A stretch of 64,000 nt of DNA from Acidobacteriota bacterium. Its GTDB lineage: Bacteria > Acidobacteriota > Terriglobia > Acidiferrales > UBA7541. The notes beneath the pieces are model-generated. The model did not search any database and was not told where the DNA came from. It saw nothing but the letters and a program-made list of their open reading frames with translations. Numbering within the stretch: position 1 is the first letter of the stretch; every line of letters starts with the position of its first letter. The stretch covers positions 1 to 64,000 of the forward strand of contig JABCZF010000026.1 of NCBI GenBank assembly GCA_013289825.1. The letters are read 5' to 3'. Both the position numbers and the translations under genes were made by a program. Shown here piece by piece: positions 26,656 through 35,141 of the stretch.

Positions 26656-27294
26656 ATGACGCCAAAATCAAATCCGGACAAACGCAAGCTGAAAAAAGGC
26701 TCCGGCGTGAAACTTGTCGCGCAGGCCGCCCTTCCCACGCGCCATGGCCGCTTCACGATTTACGGATTCAAAGGCCGCGGTCCGCTTGATGAAGGTATCG
26801 CTCTCGTGCGCGGAAAACTCAATGGAAAAGCCGCGCCGCTCGTTCGCGTGCATTCACAATGCCTCACAGGTGACGTATTTGCGTCGCTGCGGTGCGACTG
26901 CCGGGCGCAACTCGAGCTTTCCCTGCGGAAAATCGCCCAGGCGGGCTTCGGGATCCTGCTATATCTGCCACAAGAGGGGCGCGGCATCGGGCTGATGAAC
27001 AAGCTTCGCGCCTATGAGCTACAGGATGGGGGAATGGACACGGTCGAAGCCAACGAAACGCTGGGATTCGCGGCCGACGCTAGAGACTATGATTTTTCCG
27101 CGCAAATCCTGAAGAAACTTGGCGCTACAAAAATCCGGCTGCTTTCAAACAACCCGGAAAAAGTTCGCCAGCTGCAGGACTCCGGCATTCGCGTGGTCCA
27201 GCGTATTCCCTGCCAGCCGCGCATCTCAAAAATTTCACGAGCCTATTTGCAGACGAAAAAAAGTAAAATGGGGCATATCCTCGAAGGGCTTTGA
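26656..27294 (+). CDS. ribA: GTP cyclohydrolase II
   Basis: The 212-residue enzyme converts GTP to 2,5-diamino-6-ribosylamino-pyrimidinone phosphate, the first step of riboflavin synthesis. The zinc-binding triad is in HSQCLTGDVFASLRCDC. EGRGIGLMNKLRAYELQD and DTVEANETLGFAADARDY are hallmark catalytic regions, and LLSNNPEKVRQL closes the active site. It is a stand-alone form, without fused RibB. ATG 26656 fits the family; the longer frame upstream is read-through into the intergenic region. The acetyltransferase gene starts six bases after its stop. Confidence 0.92.
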   Translation: MTPKSNPDKRKLKKGSGVKLVAQAALPTRHGRFTIYGFKGRGPLDEGIALVRGKLNGKAAPLVRVHSQCLTGDVFASLRCDCRAQLELSLRKIAQAGFGILLYLPQEGRGIGLMNKLRAYELQDGGMDTVEANETLGFAADARDYDFSAQILKKLGATKIRLLSNNPEKVRQLQDSGIRVVQRIPCQPRISKISRAYLQTKKSKMGHILEGL

Positions 27295-27299
27295 CGCAC

Positions 27300-27887
27300 A
27301 TGCCTCACAACATTCCTTCCCTGGAAACGCCGCGGCTGTGGCTTCGCGCGATGGAATTGGCCGATATGCCGCAAATCCAGGCCATCTTTCCACAATGGGA
27401 AATCGTGAAGTACCTGAACGGCAGGGTGCCGTGGCCTTATCCTGGGAACGGCGCGGAAACATTTTTTCGAGAGATGGCGCTTCCGGCGAGGGAACGCGGC
27501 GAAGAATGGCTTTGGACCATCGGGTTGAAAAGCGCGCCGGATATGATCATCGGCGCCATTAGCCTGAGGAGGAACGACCACGAGAACCGCGGATTCTGGC
27601 TCGACCCGCGCATGCATGGGCAAGGGTTAATGACGGAAGCGTGTGACGTCGTGACGGACTTTTGGTTCGAGGTGCTGAAGTTTCCAGTACTGCGGGCGCC
27701 TAAAGCCGTGGCGAATGATGCGTCACGGCGGATTTCGGAAAGACAAGGGATGCGGGTGATCGAGCGGGCGGAAAGGGATTACGTTTGCGGTCGACTACCG
27801 TCGGAGCTTTGGGAAATCACGGCGGAAGAATGGCAGGCGCGGAAAGCGAGAATGCGAAAAACCGGATTGCGTGGCAAACAAATATAG
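27300..27887 (+). CDS. GNAT-family N-acetyltransferase (RimJ/RimL-like)
   Basis: This protein of about 195 residues begins with the RimJ/RimL-type SLETPRLWLRAMELADM. It carries IIGAISLRRNDHENRGFWLDP, the acetyl-CoA loop MHGQGLMTEA, and the C-terminal NDASRRISERQGMRVI seen in this family. ATG 27300 is used; the upstream in-frame TTG overlaps the ribA stop. It is likely cotranscribed with ribA. Substrate unknown (protein N-termini or small amines). Confidence 0.85.
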   Translation: MPHNIPSLETPRLWLRAMELADMPQIQAIFPQWEIVKYLNGRVPWPYPGNGAETFFREMALPARERGEEWLWTIGLKSAPDMIIGAISLRRNDHENRGFWLDPRMHGQGLMTEACDVVTDFWFEVLKFPVLRAPKAVANDASRRISERQGMRVIERAERDYVCGRLPSELWEITAEEWQARKARMRKTGLRGKQI

Positions 27888-27931
27888 AATCGGGCGAAAT
27901 TGTCTCGAACAAAGAAGAAGCAGGCTCGCTC

Positions 27932-28150
27932 TTATCCGCCGCCGACGAATTGGACGATCTCGTAGCGGTCACCCGCTTCCACAGGCGTTTCCGTCCATGC
28001 GGGGCGTGGAAGTATTTCCAGGTTTCGCTCGATGGCTACGCGGCCGGAGTCCAGGCCGAGCGTGGCGAGCAAATCGGCAACCGTCGCGCCGGGCTCCGCT
28101 TCGCGCTTTTCTCCGTTTACAACAATCGAAATTACCGTTTCCGTGGACAT
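27932..28150 (-). CDS. thiS: Sulfur carrier protein ThiS
   Basis: This 72-residue ubiquitin-like protein has the ThiS fold pattern (ISIVVNGEKREAEPGATVADL, VAIERNLEIL, EIVQFVGGG) and the C-terminal Gly-Gly that is adenylated and thiocarboxylated in thiazole synthesis. No thiG, thiF or other thiamine gene is nearby. It lies 31 bases downstream of an uncharacterised gene on the same strand, so the two may share a transcript. It is convergent with the acetyltransferase gene. Confidence 0.88.
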   Translation of the reverse strand: MSTETVISIVVNGEKREAEPGATVADLLATLGLDSGRVAIERNLEILPRPAWTETPVEAGDRYEIVQFVGGG

Positions 28151-28181
28151 GTTGAATTCTTACGCCAACCCCAGTATTTTC

Positions 28182-28829
28182 CTACGCCGTAGGCACGCGA
28201 GGCCGCGTTTTTAGCTGAAATTTTAGCTGGCCTCTGGAATCCGCCTGTGAGGCCTCGATCACCAGGGTGGACTCGGCTCCGGCCAGGCGGGGCATTTCGA
28301 ATTCGAGTCGCGCTTGGCCGTCAGCCCCTGTCTCGGTCGAAAATTCCGTGACGTTCGCGGCGCCGTCGATTCGCGCGGTCACCAGTGCGCCAGCGACTGC
28401 TTCCTTATTTTGCCTTCTCAGGACGGCCACGTGCAACTTCGCGCGTCTTCCCACCAACCAGCTTTTCGCATTGATCAGTTCCATGGCCAGCGTCGGCGCG
28501 GGCACAGCATGCGAATGCGCCGCAGGTTCGGCTTTATGCGCGGCCGGCTTTTCGTCGACGGACGTCGGAGGTGGCATTAGGTGCAATGCGCCGCTGCGAA
28601 TCTCTTCGGTCACGGTGCGATGCTGGTCGCCAATTCGTTTTCTGAGGACCTCTTCGCCCCTGGGATCGAGTGGCAACAGATCAATATAGTTATTTGTGCG
28701 CCGGTGAAGGACGCGACCTCGGCAATAGACAGTGGTGTCGATCAAGGCGTTTGCGGTGCCGCGGTCTTCGGTCTGGACGTGATAGACCGTCTCGCCAGCT
28801 TTCACATCCGTGTTATGCCCGAAGAGCAT
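28182..28829 (-). CDS. Uncharacterised protein divergent from the nuo operon
   Basis: The product has about 215 residues. The N-terminal half (LFGHNTDVKAGETVYHVQTE, YCRGRVLHRRTNNY, EEVLRKRIGDQHRTVTEEI) is followed by a Pro/Ala/His-rich linker. The C-terminal segment is an Ig-like beta domain (KLHVAVLRRQ, VTARIDG, GADGQARLEFEMPR) like those in carboxypeptidase-regulatory or macroglobulin folds. No signal peptide is evident. The start is taken at ATG 28829; the frame could begin upstream at 28901, inside the nuo promoter region. Function not recognised. Confidence 0.6.
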   Translation of the reverse strand: MLFGHNTDVKAGETVYHVQTEDRGTANALIDTTVYCRGRVLHRRTNNYIDLLPLDPRGEEVLRKRIGDQHRTVTEEIRSGALHLMPPPTSVDEKPAAHKAEPAAHSHAVPAPTLAMELINAKSWLVGRRAKLHVAVLRRQNKEAVAGALVTARIDGAANVTEFSTETGADGQARLEFEMPRLAGAESTLVIEASQADSRGQLKFQLKTRPRVPTA

Positions 28830-28901
28830 ATATTTCGTCCACTCCACCGAACTACCGCTGCCATGGTTCCAACAGCGAGCGCCGCGGGACCTTCCTGCCA
28901 T

Positions 28902-28931
28902 TTGACCGACTGGCTCTTGAATGGATATTAT
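28902..28931 (+). promoter_or_regulatory. Likely promoter of the nuo operon
   Basis: TTGACC (28902-28907), an 18-base spacer and TATTAT (28926-28931) resemble a strong sigma-70-type promoter. The predicted transcription start, about seven bases downstream, lies only about five bases before the nuoA ATG at 28944. The message would be leaderless or nearly so, and no ribosome site is visible. Confidence 0.55.
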
Positions 28932-28943
28932 AACGCTTCGCCC

Positions 28944-29339
28944 ATGACCGATTCAGGCTTACAAGCGTACACTCCGCTTCTCTTACACCTGCTGATTGCC
29001 TCGGCGCTCGCCGGGGCGCTGACGGCTGCGTCGGTGTTGGTGGGCTGGCGGCGACCGAGTCGCGCCAAACAGCAGCCTTATGAGTGCGGTATGGAGCCCA
29101 CCGGCGATGCGCGCGCTCCGGTTTCCGTACGATTCTATCTGGTGGCGATGGTTTTCATTCTTTTTGACGTGGAGGCCATCTTCCTGTATCCCTGGGCCTA
29201 CATTTACCGGGACTTTATAAAAATGTCTCCTAGTATGGGCATGTACGGCTTCCTGGAAATGATGGTATACATCGCCATACTTTTGGTGGGTTACTTCTAT
29301 CTGTGGAAAAAGGGCGCGCTAGACTGGCATAAGTATTAG
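28944..29339 (+). CDS. nuoA: NADH-quinone oxidoreductase subunit A
   Basis: This 131-residue membrane subunit of complex I has three helices: about residues 12-36, 67-88 and 100-122. The conserved quinone-site loop is PYECGMEPTGDAR with its Cys, and VSVRFYLVAMVFILFDVEAIFLYPW is the second helix. ATG 28944 is the only start compatible with the first helix, and it lies a few bases from the predicted transcription start. nuoC follows after 24 bases; nuoB, which normally lies between them, is absent. Confidence 0.93.
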   Translation: MTDSGLQAYTPLLLHLLIASALAGALTAASVLVGWRRPSRAKQQPYECGMEPTGDARAPVSVRFYLVAMVFILFDVEAIFLYPWAYIYRDFIKMSPSMGMYGFLEMMVYIAILLVGYFYLWKKGALDWHKY

Positions 29340-29363
29340 CCTGCGCCTGAGGGTTTTGGAACG

Positions 29364-29882
29364 GTGACCGAGAATACCAGCCAACGCGCTAGTGTTGTGG
29401 CCGAGCACCTGCGCGCGTGGAATCCAAACGCTATTGAAGAAATCATTGAATTCCGCGGCGAGACTACCCTTGTGCTTCCCCGCAAAATCCTGCGGGCCGT
29501 GGCCGAGCGCTGTCGGGAGCACGCGGAACTTAAGTTTGACCTGCTTACCGATGCCACTTGCGTTGACAGGTTTCCCCAAGAGCCGCGCTTCGAACTGAAT
29601 TATCATCTGGTTTCCATTCCCCGGCGCGACAAAATTCGCCTCAAGGTTCGCTTGTCGGGATCGGACCCTGTCGTGGACACCCTAGTCCCTGTGTGGCCGG
29701 GCGCCAATTGGCTGGAGCGGGAGATTTTCGACCTTTTCGGCATCCGTTTTGAAGGCCATCCGGACTTGCGGCGCATTTTGCTTCCGGAAGACTGGGAAGG
29801 CCATCCGTTGCGGAGGGATTACCCCGTAGAGGGCTACCGCGACGTCCCCATGGTCACGGGATTCAGAAAGAGCTCTGTATGA
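29364..29882 (+). CDS. nuoC: NADH-quinone oxidoreductase subunit C
   Basis: This 172-residue soluble subunit of the complex I connecting module ends in the family signature GANWLEREIFDLFGIRFEGHPDLRRIL followed by DWEGHPLRRDYP. It starts at GTG 29364. Its stop overlaps the nuoD start by four bases, implying coupled translation. It is separate from NuoD here, unlike the NuoCD fusions of enterobacteria. Confidence 0.93.
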   Translation: MTENTSQRASVVAEHLRAWNPNAIEEIIEFRGETTLVLPRKILRAVAERCREHAELKFDLLTDATCVDRFPQEPRFELNYHLVSIPRRDKIRLKVRLSGSDPVVDTLVPVWPGANWLEREIFDLFGIRFEGHPDLRRILLPEDWEGHPLRRDYPVEGYRDVPMVTGFRKSSV

Positions 29883-31075
29883 CCACTGTCGAGACCGCAA
29901 CGGGCACAACAAAAACGATGGTTCTCAACATGGGTCCGCAGCACCCGTCGACCCACGGCGTGCTTCGCGTACTTCTCGAACTGGACGGCGAAACGGTCAT
30001 CCGGGCGGTCCCTGATCTCGGTTATCTGCACACGGGAATCGAGAAGAGCTGCGAAGACAAGACCTATTCGCAGGCCATCACGCTCACGGACCGCATGGAC
30101 TACCTCAATCCGCTGGGCAACAACCTGGTGTACTGCCTTGCAGTGGAGAAATTGCTGGGTCTCGAAGTTCCCAAGCGGGCCCAGTATGTTCGCGTCCTAC
30201 TCGTCGAGCTGCAGCGCATTTCTTCGCACCTGGTATGGCTCGGAACGCATGCCATCGACCTTGGAGCCATGTCCGTTTTTCTCTATTGCTTCCGCGAGCG
30301 CGAGGAGATCCTGAAGATTTTCGAGATGTTCGCCGGGCAGCGCATGATGACGAGTTATATCCGCATCGGTGGTATAGCGCTGGAACCTCCGGCGGGTTGG
30401 CGGGCGGCGGTCGATCGCTTTCTGAAGATGATGCCGAGCCGCATCGACGAATACGAATCTTTGCTCACGGGAAACCGCATCTGGATGGGGCGCACCAAGG
30501 GCGTTGGTTATATTTCGGCGGAAGACGCCGTGGCTCTCAGCATGACCGGCCCCACACTTCGCGCGGCGGGCATCGCCTACGACAACCGGAAAATGTTTCC
30601 CTATTCGAGTTATGAAGAGTTCGAATTTGACGTTCCGACGCGTACGGATTCCGACTGTTTCGCGCGCTACATGATTCGCGTGGCGGAGATGCGGCAAAGC
30701 TTGAATATCGTGCGCCAGGCGATGGCCAAGATCACCCACGAAGGTCCGATCCGGACGGACGCACCAGGCATCGTGCCGCCAGCGCGCGAAAAAATGAAGA
30801 CGGAGATGGAAGCGCTCATCTATCACTTCAAAATCTTCACGGAAGGGTTTTCGCCGCCGCCGGGCGAGACGTTTGTGACCGTGGAGTCGCCGCGCGGCGA
30901 GTTGGGCTGCTTTATAGCCAGCGACGGCTCGCCAAAGCCGTTGCGCGCGCATTTCCGTTCGCCGTCGTACATCAATTTGCAAGCCTTGCCGAAACTGGTC
31001 ACCGGCCAATTGATTTCCGACGTGGTCGCGTGTATCGGAACGATCGACATCGTTCTGGGAGAGGTCGACCGTTAA
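29879..31075 (+). CDS. nuoD: NADH-quinone oxidoreductase subunit D
   Basis: This 398-residue 49-kDa-type subunit forms the quinone cavity with NuoB. Landmarks are MGPQHPSTHGVLRVLLELDGE near the N-terminus, the DLGYLHTGIEK segment, YSQAITLTDRMDYLNP, and the C-terminal DVVACIGTIDIVLGEVDR ending. Its partner NuoB, which carries cluster N2, is not encoded in this cluster. The nuoEF gene begins five bases after the stop codon. Confidence 0.95.
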   Translation: MTTVETATGTTKTMVLNMGPQHPSTHGVLRVLLELDGETVIRAVPDLGYLHTGIEKSCEDKTYSQAITLTDRMDYLNPLGNNLVYCLAVEKLLGLEVPKRAQYVRVLLVELQRISSHLVWLGTHAIDLGAMSVFLYCFREREEILKIFEMFAGQRMMTSYIRIGGIALEPPAGWRAAVDRFLKMMPSRIDEYESLLTGNRIWMGRTKGVGYISAEDAVALSMTGPTLRAAGIAYDNRKMFPYSSYEEFEFDVPTRTDSDCFARYMIRVAEMRQSLNIVRQAMAKITHEGPIRTDAPGIVPPAREKMKTEMEALIYHFKIFTEGFSPPPGETFVTVESPRGELGCFIASDGSPKPLRAHFRSPSYINLQALPKLVTGQLISDVVACIGTIDIVLGEVDR

Positions 31076-31079
31076 CCGC

Positions 31080-32894
31080 ATGGAACTTTCCACACAACTC
31101 GCGGCGCGATTTGAAAAACTTCAAAACGCCTATCCCTTCAAACGCAGCGCGCTGATTCCCATGTTGATGTACGCGCAGGACGAGTACGGCTCGGTCAGCG
31201 ACGAGATGATTGCGGAAATCGCGCGCCGGCTCGACCTCAACAACGTGCAGGTCGAGGAGACCCTCGCCTACTACTCGATGCTGCACCGCAAGCCTATGGG
31301 CAAGTTTCACGTGCAGGTTTGCACCAACGTGGCCTGTATGCTGCGCGGCGGCAACGAGATTCTGGAACGCGCCAAAAAGCGGCTGGAGATCGGCCACAAA
31401 GAAGTGAGCGCGGACGGCGTCTTCTCTCTCGAAGAAGTCGAGTGCATCGGAGCTTGCACCGGTGCGCCTGCCATGCAGGTCAATTACGACTTCTACGAAA
31501 ATCTCACGGCGCTCAAGTTCGATCGGATCATCAAGGACCTGGACGGCGGCAAGATCCCGCCACCGGAGCCGGTAACTGCCGGCGCGCTTCACCAGCGCGA
31601 GCCGGGAGAGACGCCGCTCATCAGCAGGCGCTGGGGGATTGCGGAGTCGCACAAGATCGATGTTTATCTGCAGCACGACGGGTACCGGGCGCTCGAAAAA
31701 GCGCTGAAGGAGATGACCCCGGAATCGATCATCGATGAAGTGAAAAAATCCAGCTTGCGCGGACGCGGAGGCGCGGGCTTTCCTACGGGCATGAAATGGT
31801 CGTTTGTACCCAAAGATTCGCCGAAACCGAAGTATCTCATTTGCAACGCCGATGAATCGGAGCCTGGTACCTGCAAGGATCGCCCGCTGATGGAGATGGA
31901 TCCGCATCAACTGATTGAGGGCATGGTCATCGCAGGACGTTCTTTTGGCGCTCACCGAGGCTTTATTTATGTGCGCGGTGAATACCGCTACGTCCTGGAT
32001 ATCGTCGAAGCTGCCGTCGTGGAAGCCTATGCGCACGGGTATCTGGGCAGGGACATTCTGGGTTCCGGCTTTGATTTCGACTTGCTCACCCATACCGGAG
32101 CGGGCGCTTACGAATGCGGCGAAGAATCCGCGTTGATGGAATCGCTCGAAGGCAAACGTGGTTACCCACGCATTAAACCGCCGTTCCCGGCCGTTGTCGG
32201 GCTCTACGGCTGCCCGACCATCATTAATAACGTAGAGACGCTGAGCGCCGTTCCGGCCATCATTCTGGAGGGCGGCGAAGCTTACGCCAAGCGCGGTACC
32301 CCGAAAAATGGCGGCACGCGGTTGCTTTGCGTCGCGGGACACATCGGTAAGCCCGGGATCTACGAAATTCCGCTCGGGATGAACATGAAAAAGTTCATTT
32401 ACGAAATGGCTGGCGGGATTCCTGGTGGGAGGAAGCTCAAGGCCGTGATTCCCGGTGGCAGCTCCTGCCCGATTTTGAGCGAGGGCGAAATTGACATCGC
32501 CATGGATTATGACTCCGTCGCCAAGGCCGGCTCGATGCTTGGCTCCGGAGGCATGGTAGTGATGGATGAAACCACCTGCATGGTGGACATGGCGCGACGC
32601 ATCATGCATTTTTATGCGCACGAATCCTGTGGCTGGTGCATTCCCTGCCGTGAAGGCACGTCTTGGCTGAAGAAGATGCTGGATCGCTTTCACGCCGGAT
32701 ATGGGCGTCCTGAAGACATTGACATCGTTGGGGAATTGGCGAAAAACATGCTTGGCCGCACGTTCTGCCCGCTCGGCGACGCCGCTGCGCTGCCTACCAT
32801 CAGCATCGTGCAAAAATGGCGCAACGAATTCGAAGACCACTTGCACGGACGTTGTGCGTATAAATCCGCGGAAGCGCTTGTCGGCTCACGCTAG
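31080..32894 (+). CDS. nuoEF: Fused NADH-quinone oxidoreductase subunits E and F
   Basis: A single 604-residue frame joins NuoE and NuoF. Residues 1-155 are NuoE, with the 2Fe-2S (N1a) ligands C81, C86, C122 and C126. A Pro-rich linker follows (160-185). From about 190 the NuoF part carries the FMN/NADH glycine motif GRGGAGFPTGMKW (228-240), CNADESEPGTCKDR, and the N3 4Fe-4S ligands C517, C520, C523 and C563. E. coli has two genes of 166 and 445 residues. No stop or ribosome site is seen at the junction. It forms the NADH-oxidising end of complex I with NuoG. Confidence 0.93.
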   Translation: MELSTQLAARFEKLQNAYPFKRSALIPMLMYAQDEYGSVSDEMIAEIARRLDLNNVQVEETLAYYSMLHRKPMGKFHVQVCTNVACMLRGGNEILERAKKRLEIGHKEVSADGVFSLEEVECIGACTGAPAMQVNYDFYENLTALKFDRIIKDLDGGKIPPPEPVTAGALHQREPGETPLISRRWGIAESHKIDVYLQHDGYRALEKALKEMTPESIIDEVKKSSLRGRGGAGFPTGMKWSFVPKDSPKPKYLICNADESEPGTCKDRPLMEMDPHQLIEGMVIAGRSFGAHRGFIYVRGEYRYVLDIVEAAVVEAYAHGYLGRDILGSGFDFDLLTHTGAGAYECGEESALMESLEGKRGYPRIKPPFPAVVGLYGCPTIINNVETLSAVPAIILEGGEAYAKRGTPKNGGTRLLCVAGHIGKPGIYEIPLGMNMKKFIYEMAGGIPGGRKLKAVIPGGSSCPILSEGEIDIAMDYDSVAKAGSMLGSGGMVVMDETTCMVDMARRIMHFYAHESCGWCIPCREGTSWLKKMLDRFHAGYGRPEDIDIVGELAKNMLGRTFCPLGDAAALPTISIVQKWRNEFEDHLHGRCAYKSAEALVGSR

Positions 32895-32900
32895 GAATCC

Positions 32901-35141
32901 ATGACCGAGACGACGCTAGTTACGCTGAAGATTAACGACCGCGAAGTGCAGGTCCCTCCGGGCACGCTGGTGATTGAAGCAACGCGGCGCATTGGAACGG
33001 AAGTACCGTCGTTCTGCTATTACCCTGGCCTATCGTTGCAGGCCGCCTGCCGCATGTGTCTGGTGGAAGTGGAAAAAATGCCGAAGCTGCAGACGGCGTG
33101 CACGCTGATGGCCACCGAGGGCATGGTGGTTCGAACGAACACGGATCAGGTGCGCGGCGCGCGCAAGGCCATGCTTGAATTTCTTTTGACCAACCATCCG
33201 CTCGATTGCCCGGTGTGCGACAAGGGCGGCGAGTGCGAGTTGCAGGACATGGTGTTTCGCTACGGCGCGGATACCAGCCGCTTCGTGGAGGAAAAAATTC
33301 ACCGGCCGGAAGAGAAATGGTCGGAGCTGGTCTACTATGACGCGCCGCGCTGTATTCTTTGCTTTCGCTGCGTGCGCGTTTGCGATGAAGGTATGGACGT
33401 GAAAGCGCTCGGCGTCGGCATGCGTGGCGCAAACAGCATCATCATTCCGAACCGGGAAGACCATCTCGAGTGCGAAGAGTGCGGAATGTGCATCGACATT
33501 TGCCCCGTCGGAGCGCTTACCAGCGGCACGTACCGCTACAAGACCCGGCCGTGGGAGATGACCTATGTCTCGACCGTTTGCACGCATTGTTCGAACGGCT
33601 GCAAAACGACCTTGAGCGTGCGCAATCACGAGATCCTGCGCGCGAATAACCGCGATCTTTCCGGAATCAACGAGGATTTTCTGTGCATCAAGGGGCGCTT
33701 CGGCTTTGATTTCACCAAGCACCCTGAGCGTCTGCGCCAGCCGATGGTGCGCAAGGGTGACAAGCTTTATCCCGTTTCCTGGGAAGAGGCCGCGCAGACG
33801 GCCGCGACTCGGCTCAAACAGATTTACGGTGTCAGCGGCAAGGATTCCATCGGCTTCATCGGGTCGAACCGCACATCGAACGAAGAAAATTATCTGTTTC
33901 AGCGGATGGCTCGCGCGACGTTTGGCACGAACAACGTTGATCATCATCGAACCGCGGACTACACCGGCCTGCTCACGGCGCTCGGCGACCGCGCTGGCGA
34001 TTCCTCGTTAACCATGCAGCAGTTGGCCGAGGCCAGGGCGGTGCTTCTCGTAGGCAACGATCCGACGGAACAGAATCCGCTGGCCGCCTGGCAGATTCGC
34101 AAAGGTATTCGCCACATTGGCGCGAAGCTTTTTATTTTGAACACGCGGGACATCAAGCTGAAACGCAAGGCCACACAATTCGTCAAGGTCTCGGGGGGGC
34201 AGGAAGCGGCTGCTATTCGCTGGATGGCTCACGAAGAGGGGCAACTGCCGAGCGATCTCGTTGAGCAACTTGTCCAACTCAAGGCGGCTCTCGATGCCGA
34301 GCCCGAGGTGGCCATCGTTTTCGGAGCGGAAGTGACGGGCGCGGCCATCGCCGAGCTCGTGGCGTTCGGCTCAAAGCTGCAGGGCAAGACCCGCTACATG
34401 GCCCTCGGCGATTACGCAAATTCGCGGGGAGCTGCGGACATGGGGCTGCTGCCGGATCGCCTCCCAGGCTATCGGCAGGTCGTCGATTCCGCCGCGCGCG
34501 ATGCGTTCGAACGGCTGTGGGGTGCGGTTCTTCCCGCGAAGACAGGGCAAACGGCGCCGGAAATGGTGGATTCGGCGCAAAATGGGGAGCTCAAAGCGCT
34601 CTACGTGATGGGCGCGAATCCCCTGGCGCATTTTGGCACTCTGGGATTTGGACGAGGCAAGCTCGAGTTGCTCGTCGTTCACGAGATGTTCTTGACCGAA
34701 ACGGCAAAACTTGCCGATATTGTTTTCCCGGCGGCGTCGGCTTATGAAAAAGAAGGCAGCGTCACCAATACTTCCGGCGAAATTCAGCTTCTTCACAAAG
34801 CCGCTGAAGTGATGGGTCCGCGGAGCGACTTCGATCTGCTGCGCATTCTGTCGCATCAGCTGGAAAAACTCGGACTCGGCAAGGCCTTCCATTACAAGAC
34901 GCCTGCCAGCGTCTTTGAAGAAATTCGCAAAGCGGTGCCTGGTTATGACGTGGAGGCCACGGGATTGCTGACGGGCAGTGCGGAAGCCACGCACGTGCAT
35001 GTTGCGAAAAACGGGCACGCGCCCTACGACGTTCCTGTCGGTTTGATTCGCTCTGCGCAGGACACGCTTTTCACCAGCGGCACGCTTGGCCGCTTCTGCA
35101 CCATGATGGAATCTCTTCCGGAGGCGGAAGCCAAGCCGTGA
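32901..35141 (+). CDS. nuoG: NADH-quinone oxidoreductase subunit G, with an extra 4Fe-4S motif
   Basis: The electron-wire subunit has 746 residues. The 2Fe-2S ligands are C39, C50, C53 and C67; the His/Cys cluster (N5) uses H99, C103, C106 and C112. Then come two complete CxxCxxCxxxC sets at C151-C161 and C191-C201, where textbook NuoG has only one cluster (N4). A further Cys set (C227, C230, C234, C262) matches N7. The molybdopterin-oxidoreductase-like domain fills the rest. The doubled ferredoxin-like arrangement resembles deltaproteobacterial NuoG and FeFe-hydrogenase N-termini. It follows nuoEF after six bases and overlaps nuoH. Confidence 0.93.
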   Translation: MTETTLVTLKINDREVQVPPGTLVIEATRRIGTEVPSFCYYPGLSLQAACRMCLVEVEKMPKLQTACTLMATEGMVVRTNTDQVRGARKAMLEFLLTNHPLDCPVCDKGGECELQDMVFRYGADTSRFVEEKIHRPEEKWSELVYYDAPRCILCFRCVRVCDEGMDVKALGVGMRGANSIIIPNREDHLECEECGMCIDICPVGALTSGTYRYKTRPWEMTYVSTVCTHCSNGCKTTLSVRNHEILRANNRDLSGINEDFLCIKGRFGFDFTKHPERLRQPMVRKGDKLYPVSWEEAAQTAATRLKQIYGVSGKDSIGFIGSNRTSNEENYLFQRMARATFGTNNVDHHRTADYTGLLTALGDRAGDSSLTMQQLAEARAVLLVGNDPTEQNPLAAWQIRKGIRHIGAKLFILNTRDIKLKRKATQFVKVSGGQEAAAIRWMAHEEGQLPSDLVEQLVQLKAALDAEPEVAIVFGAEVTGAAIAELVAFGSKLQGKTRYMALGDYANSRGAADMGLLPDRLPGYRQVVDSAARDAFERLWGAVLPAKTGQTAPEMVDSAQNGELKALYVMGANPLAHFGTLGFGRGKLELLVVHEMFLTETAKLADIVFPAASAYEKEGSVTNTSGEIQLLHKAAEVMGPRSDFDLLRILSHQLEKLGLGKAFHYKTPASVFEEIRKAVPGYDVEATGLLTGSAEATHVHVAKNGHAPYDVPVGLIRSAQDTLFTSGTLGRFCTMMESLPEAEAKP

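Noticed and set aside
30999..32846. 615-codon open frame on the minus strand
   Set aside because: It is fully antisense to nuoEF, whose product has all cofactor ligands. The product has no family features, and codon bias of the GC-rich strand explains the openness.
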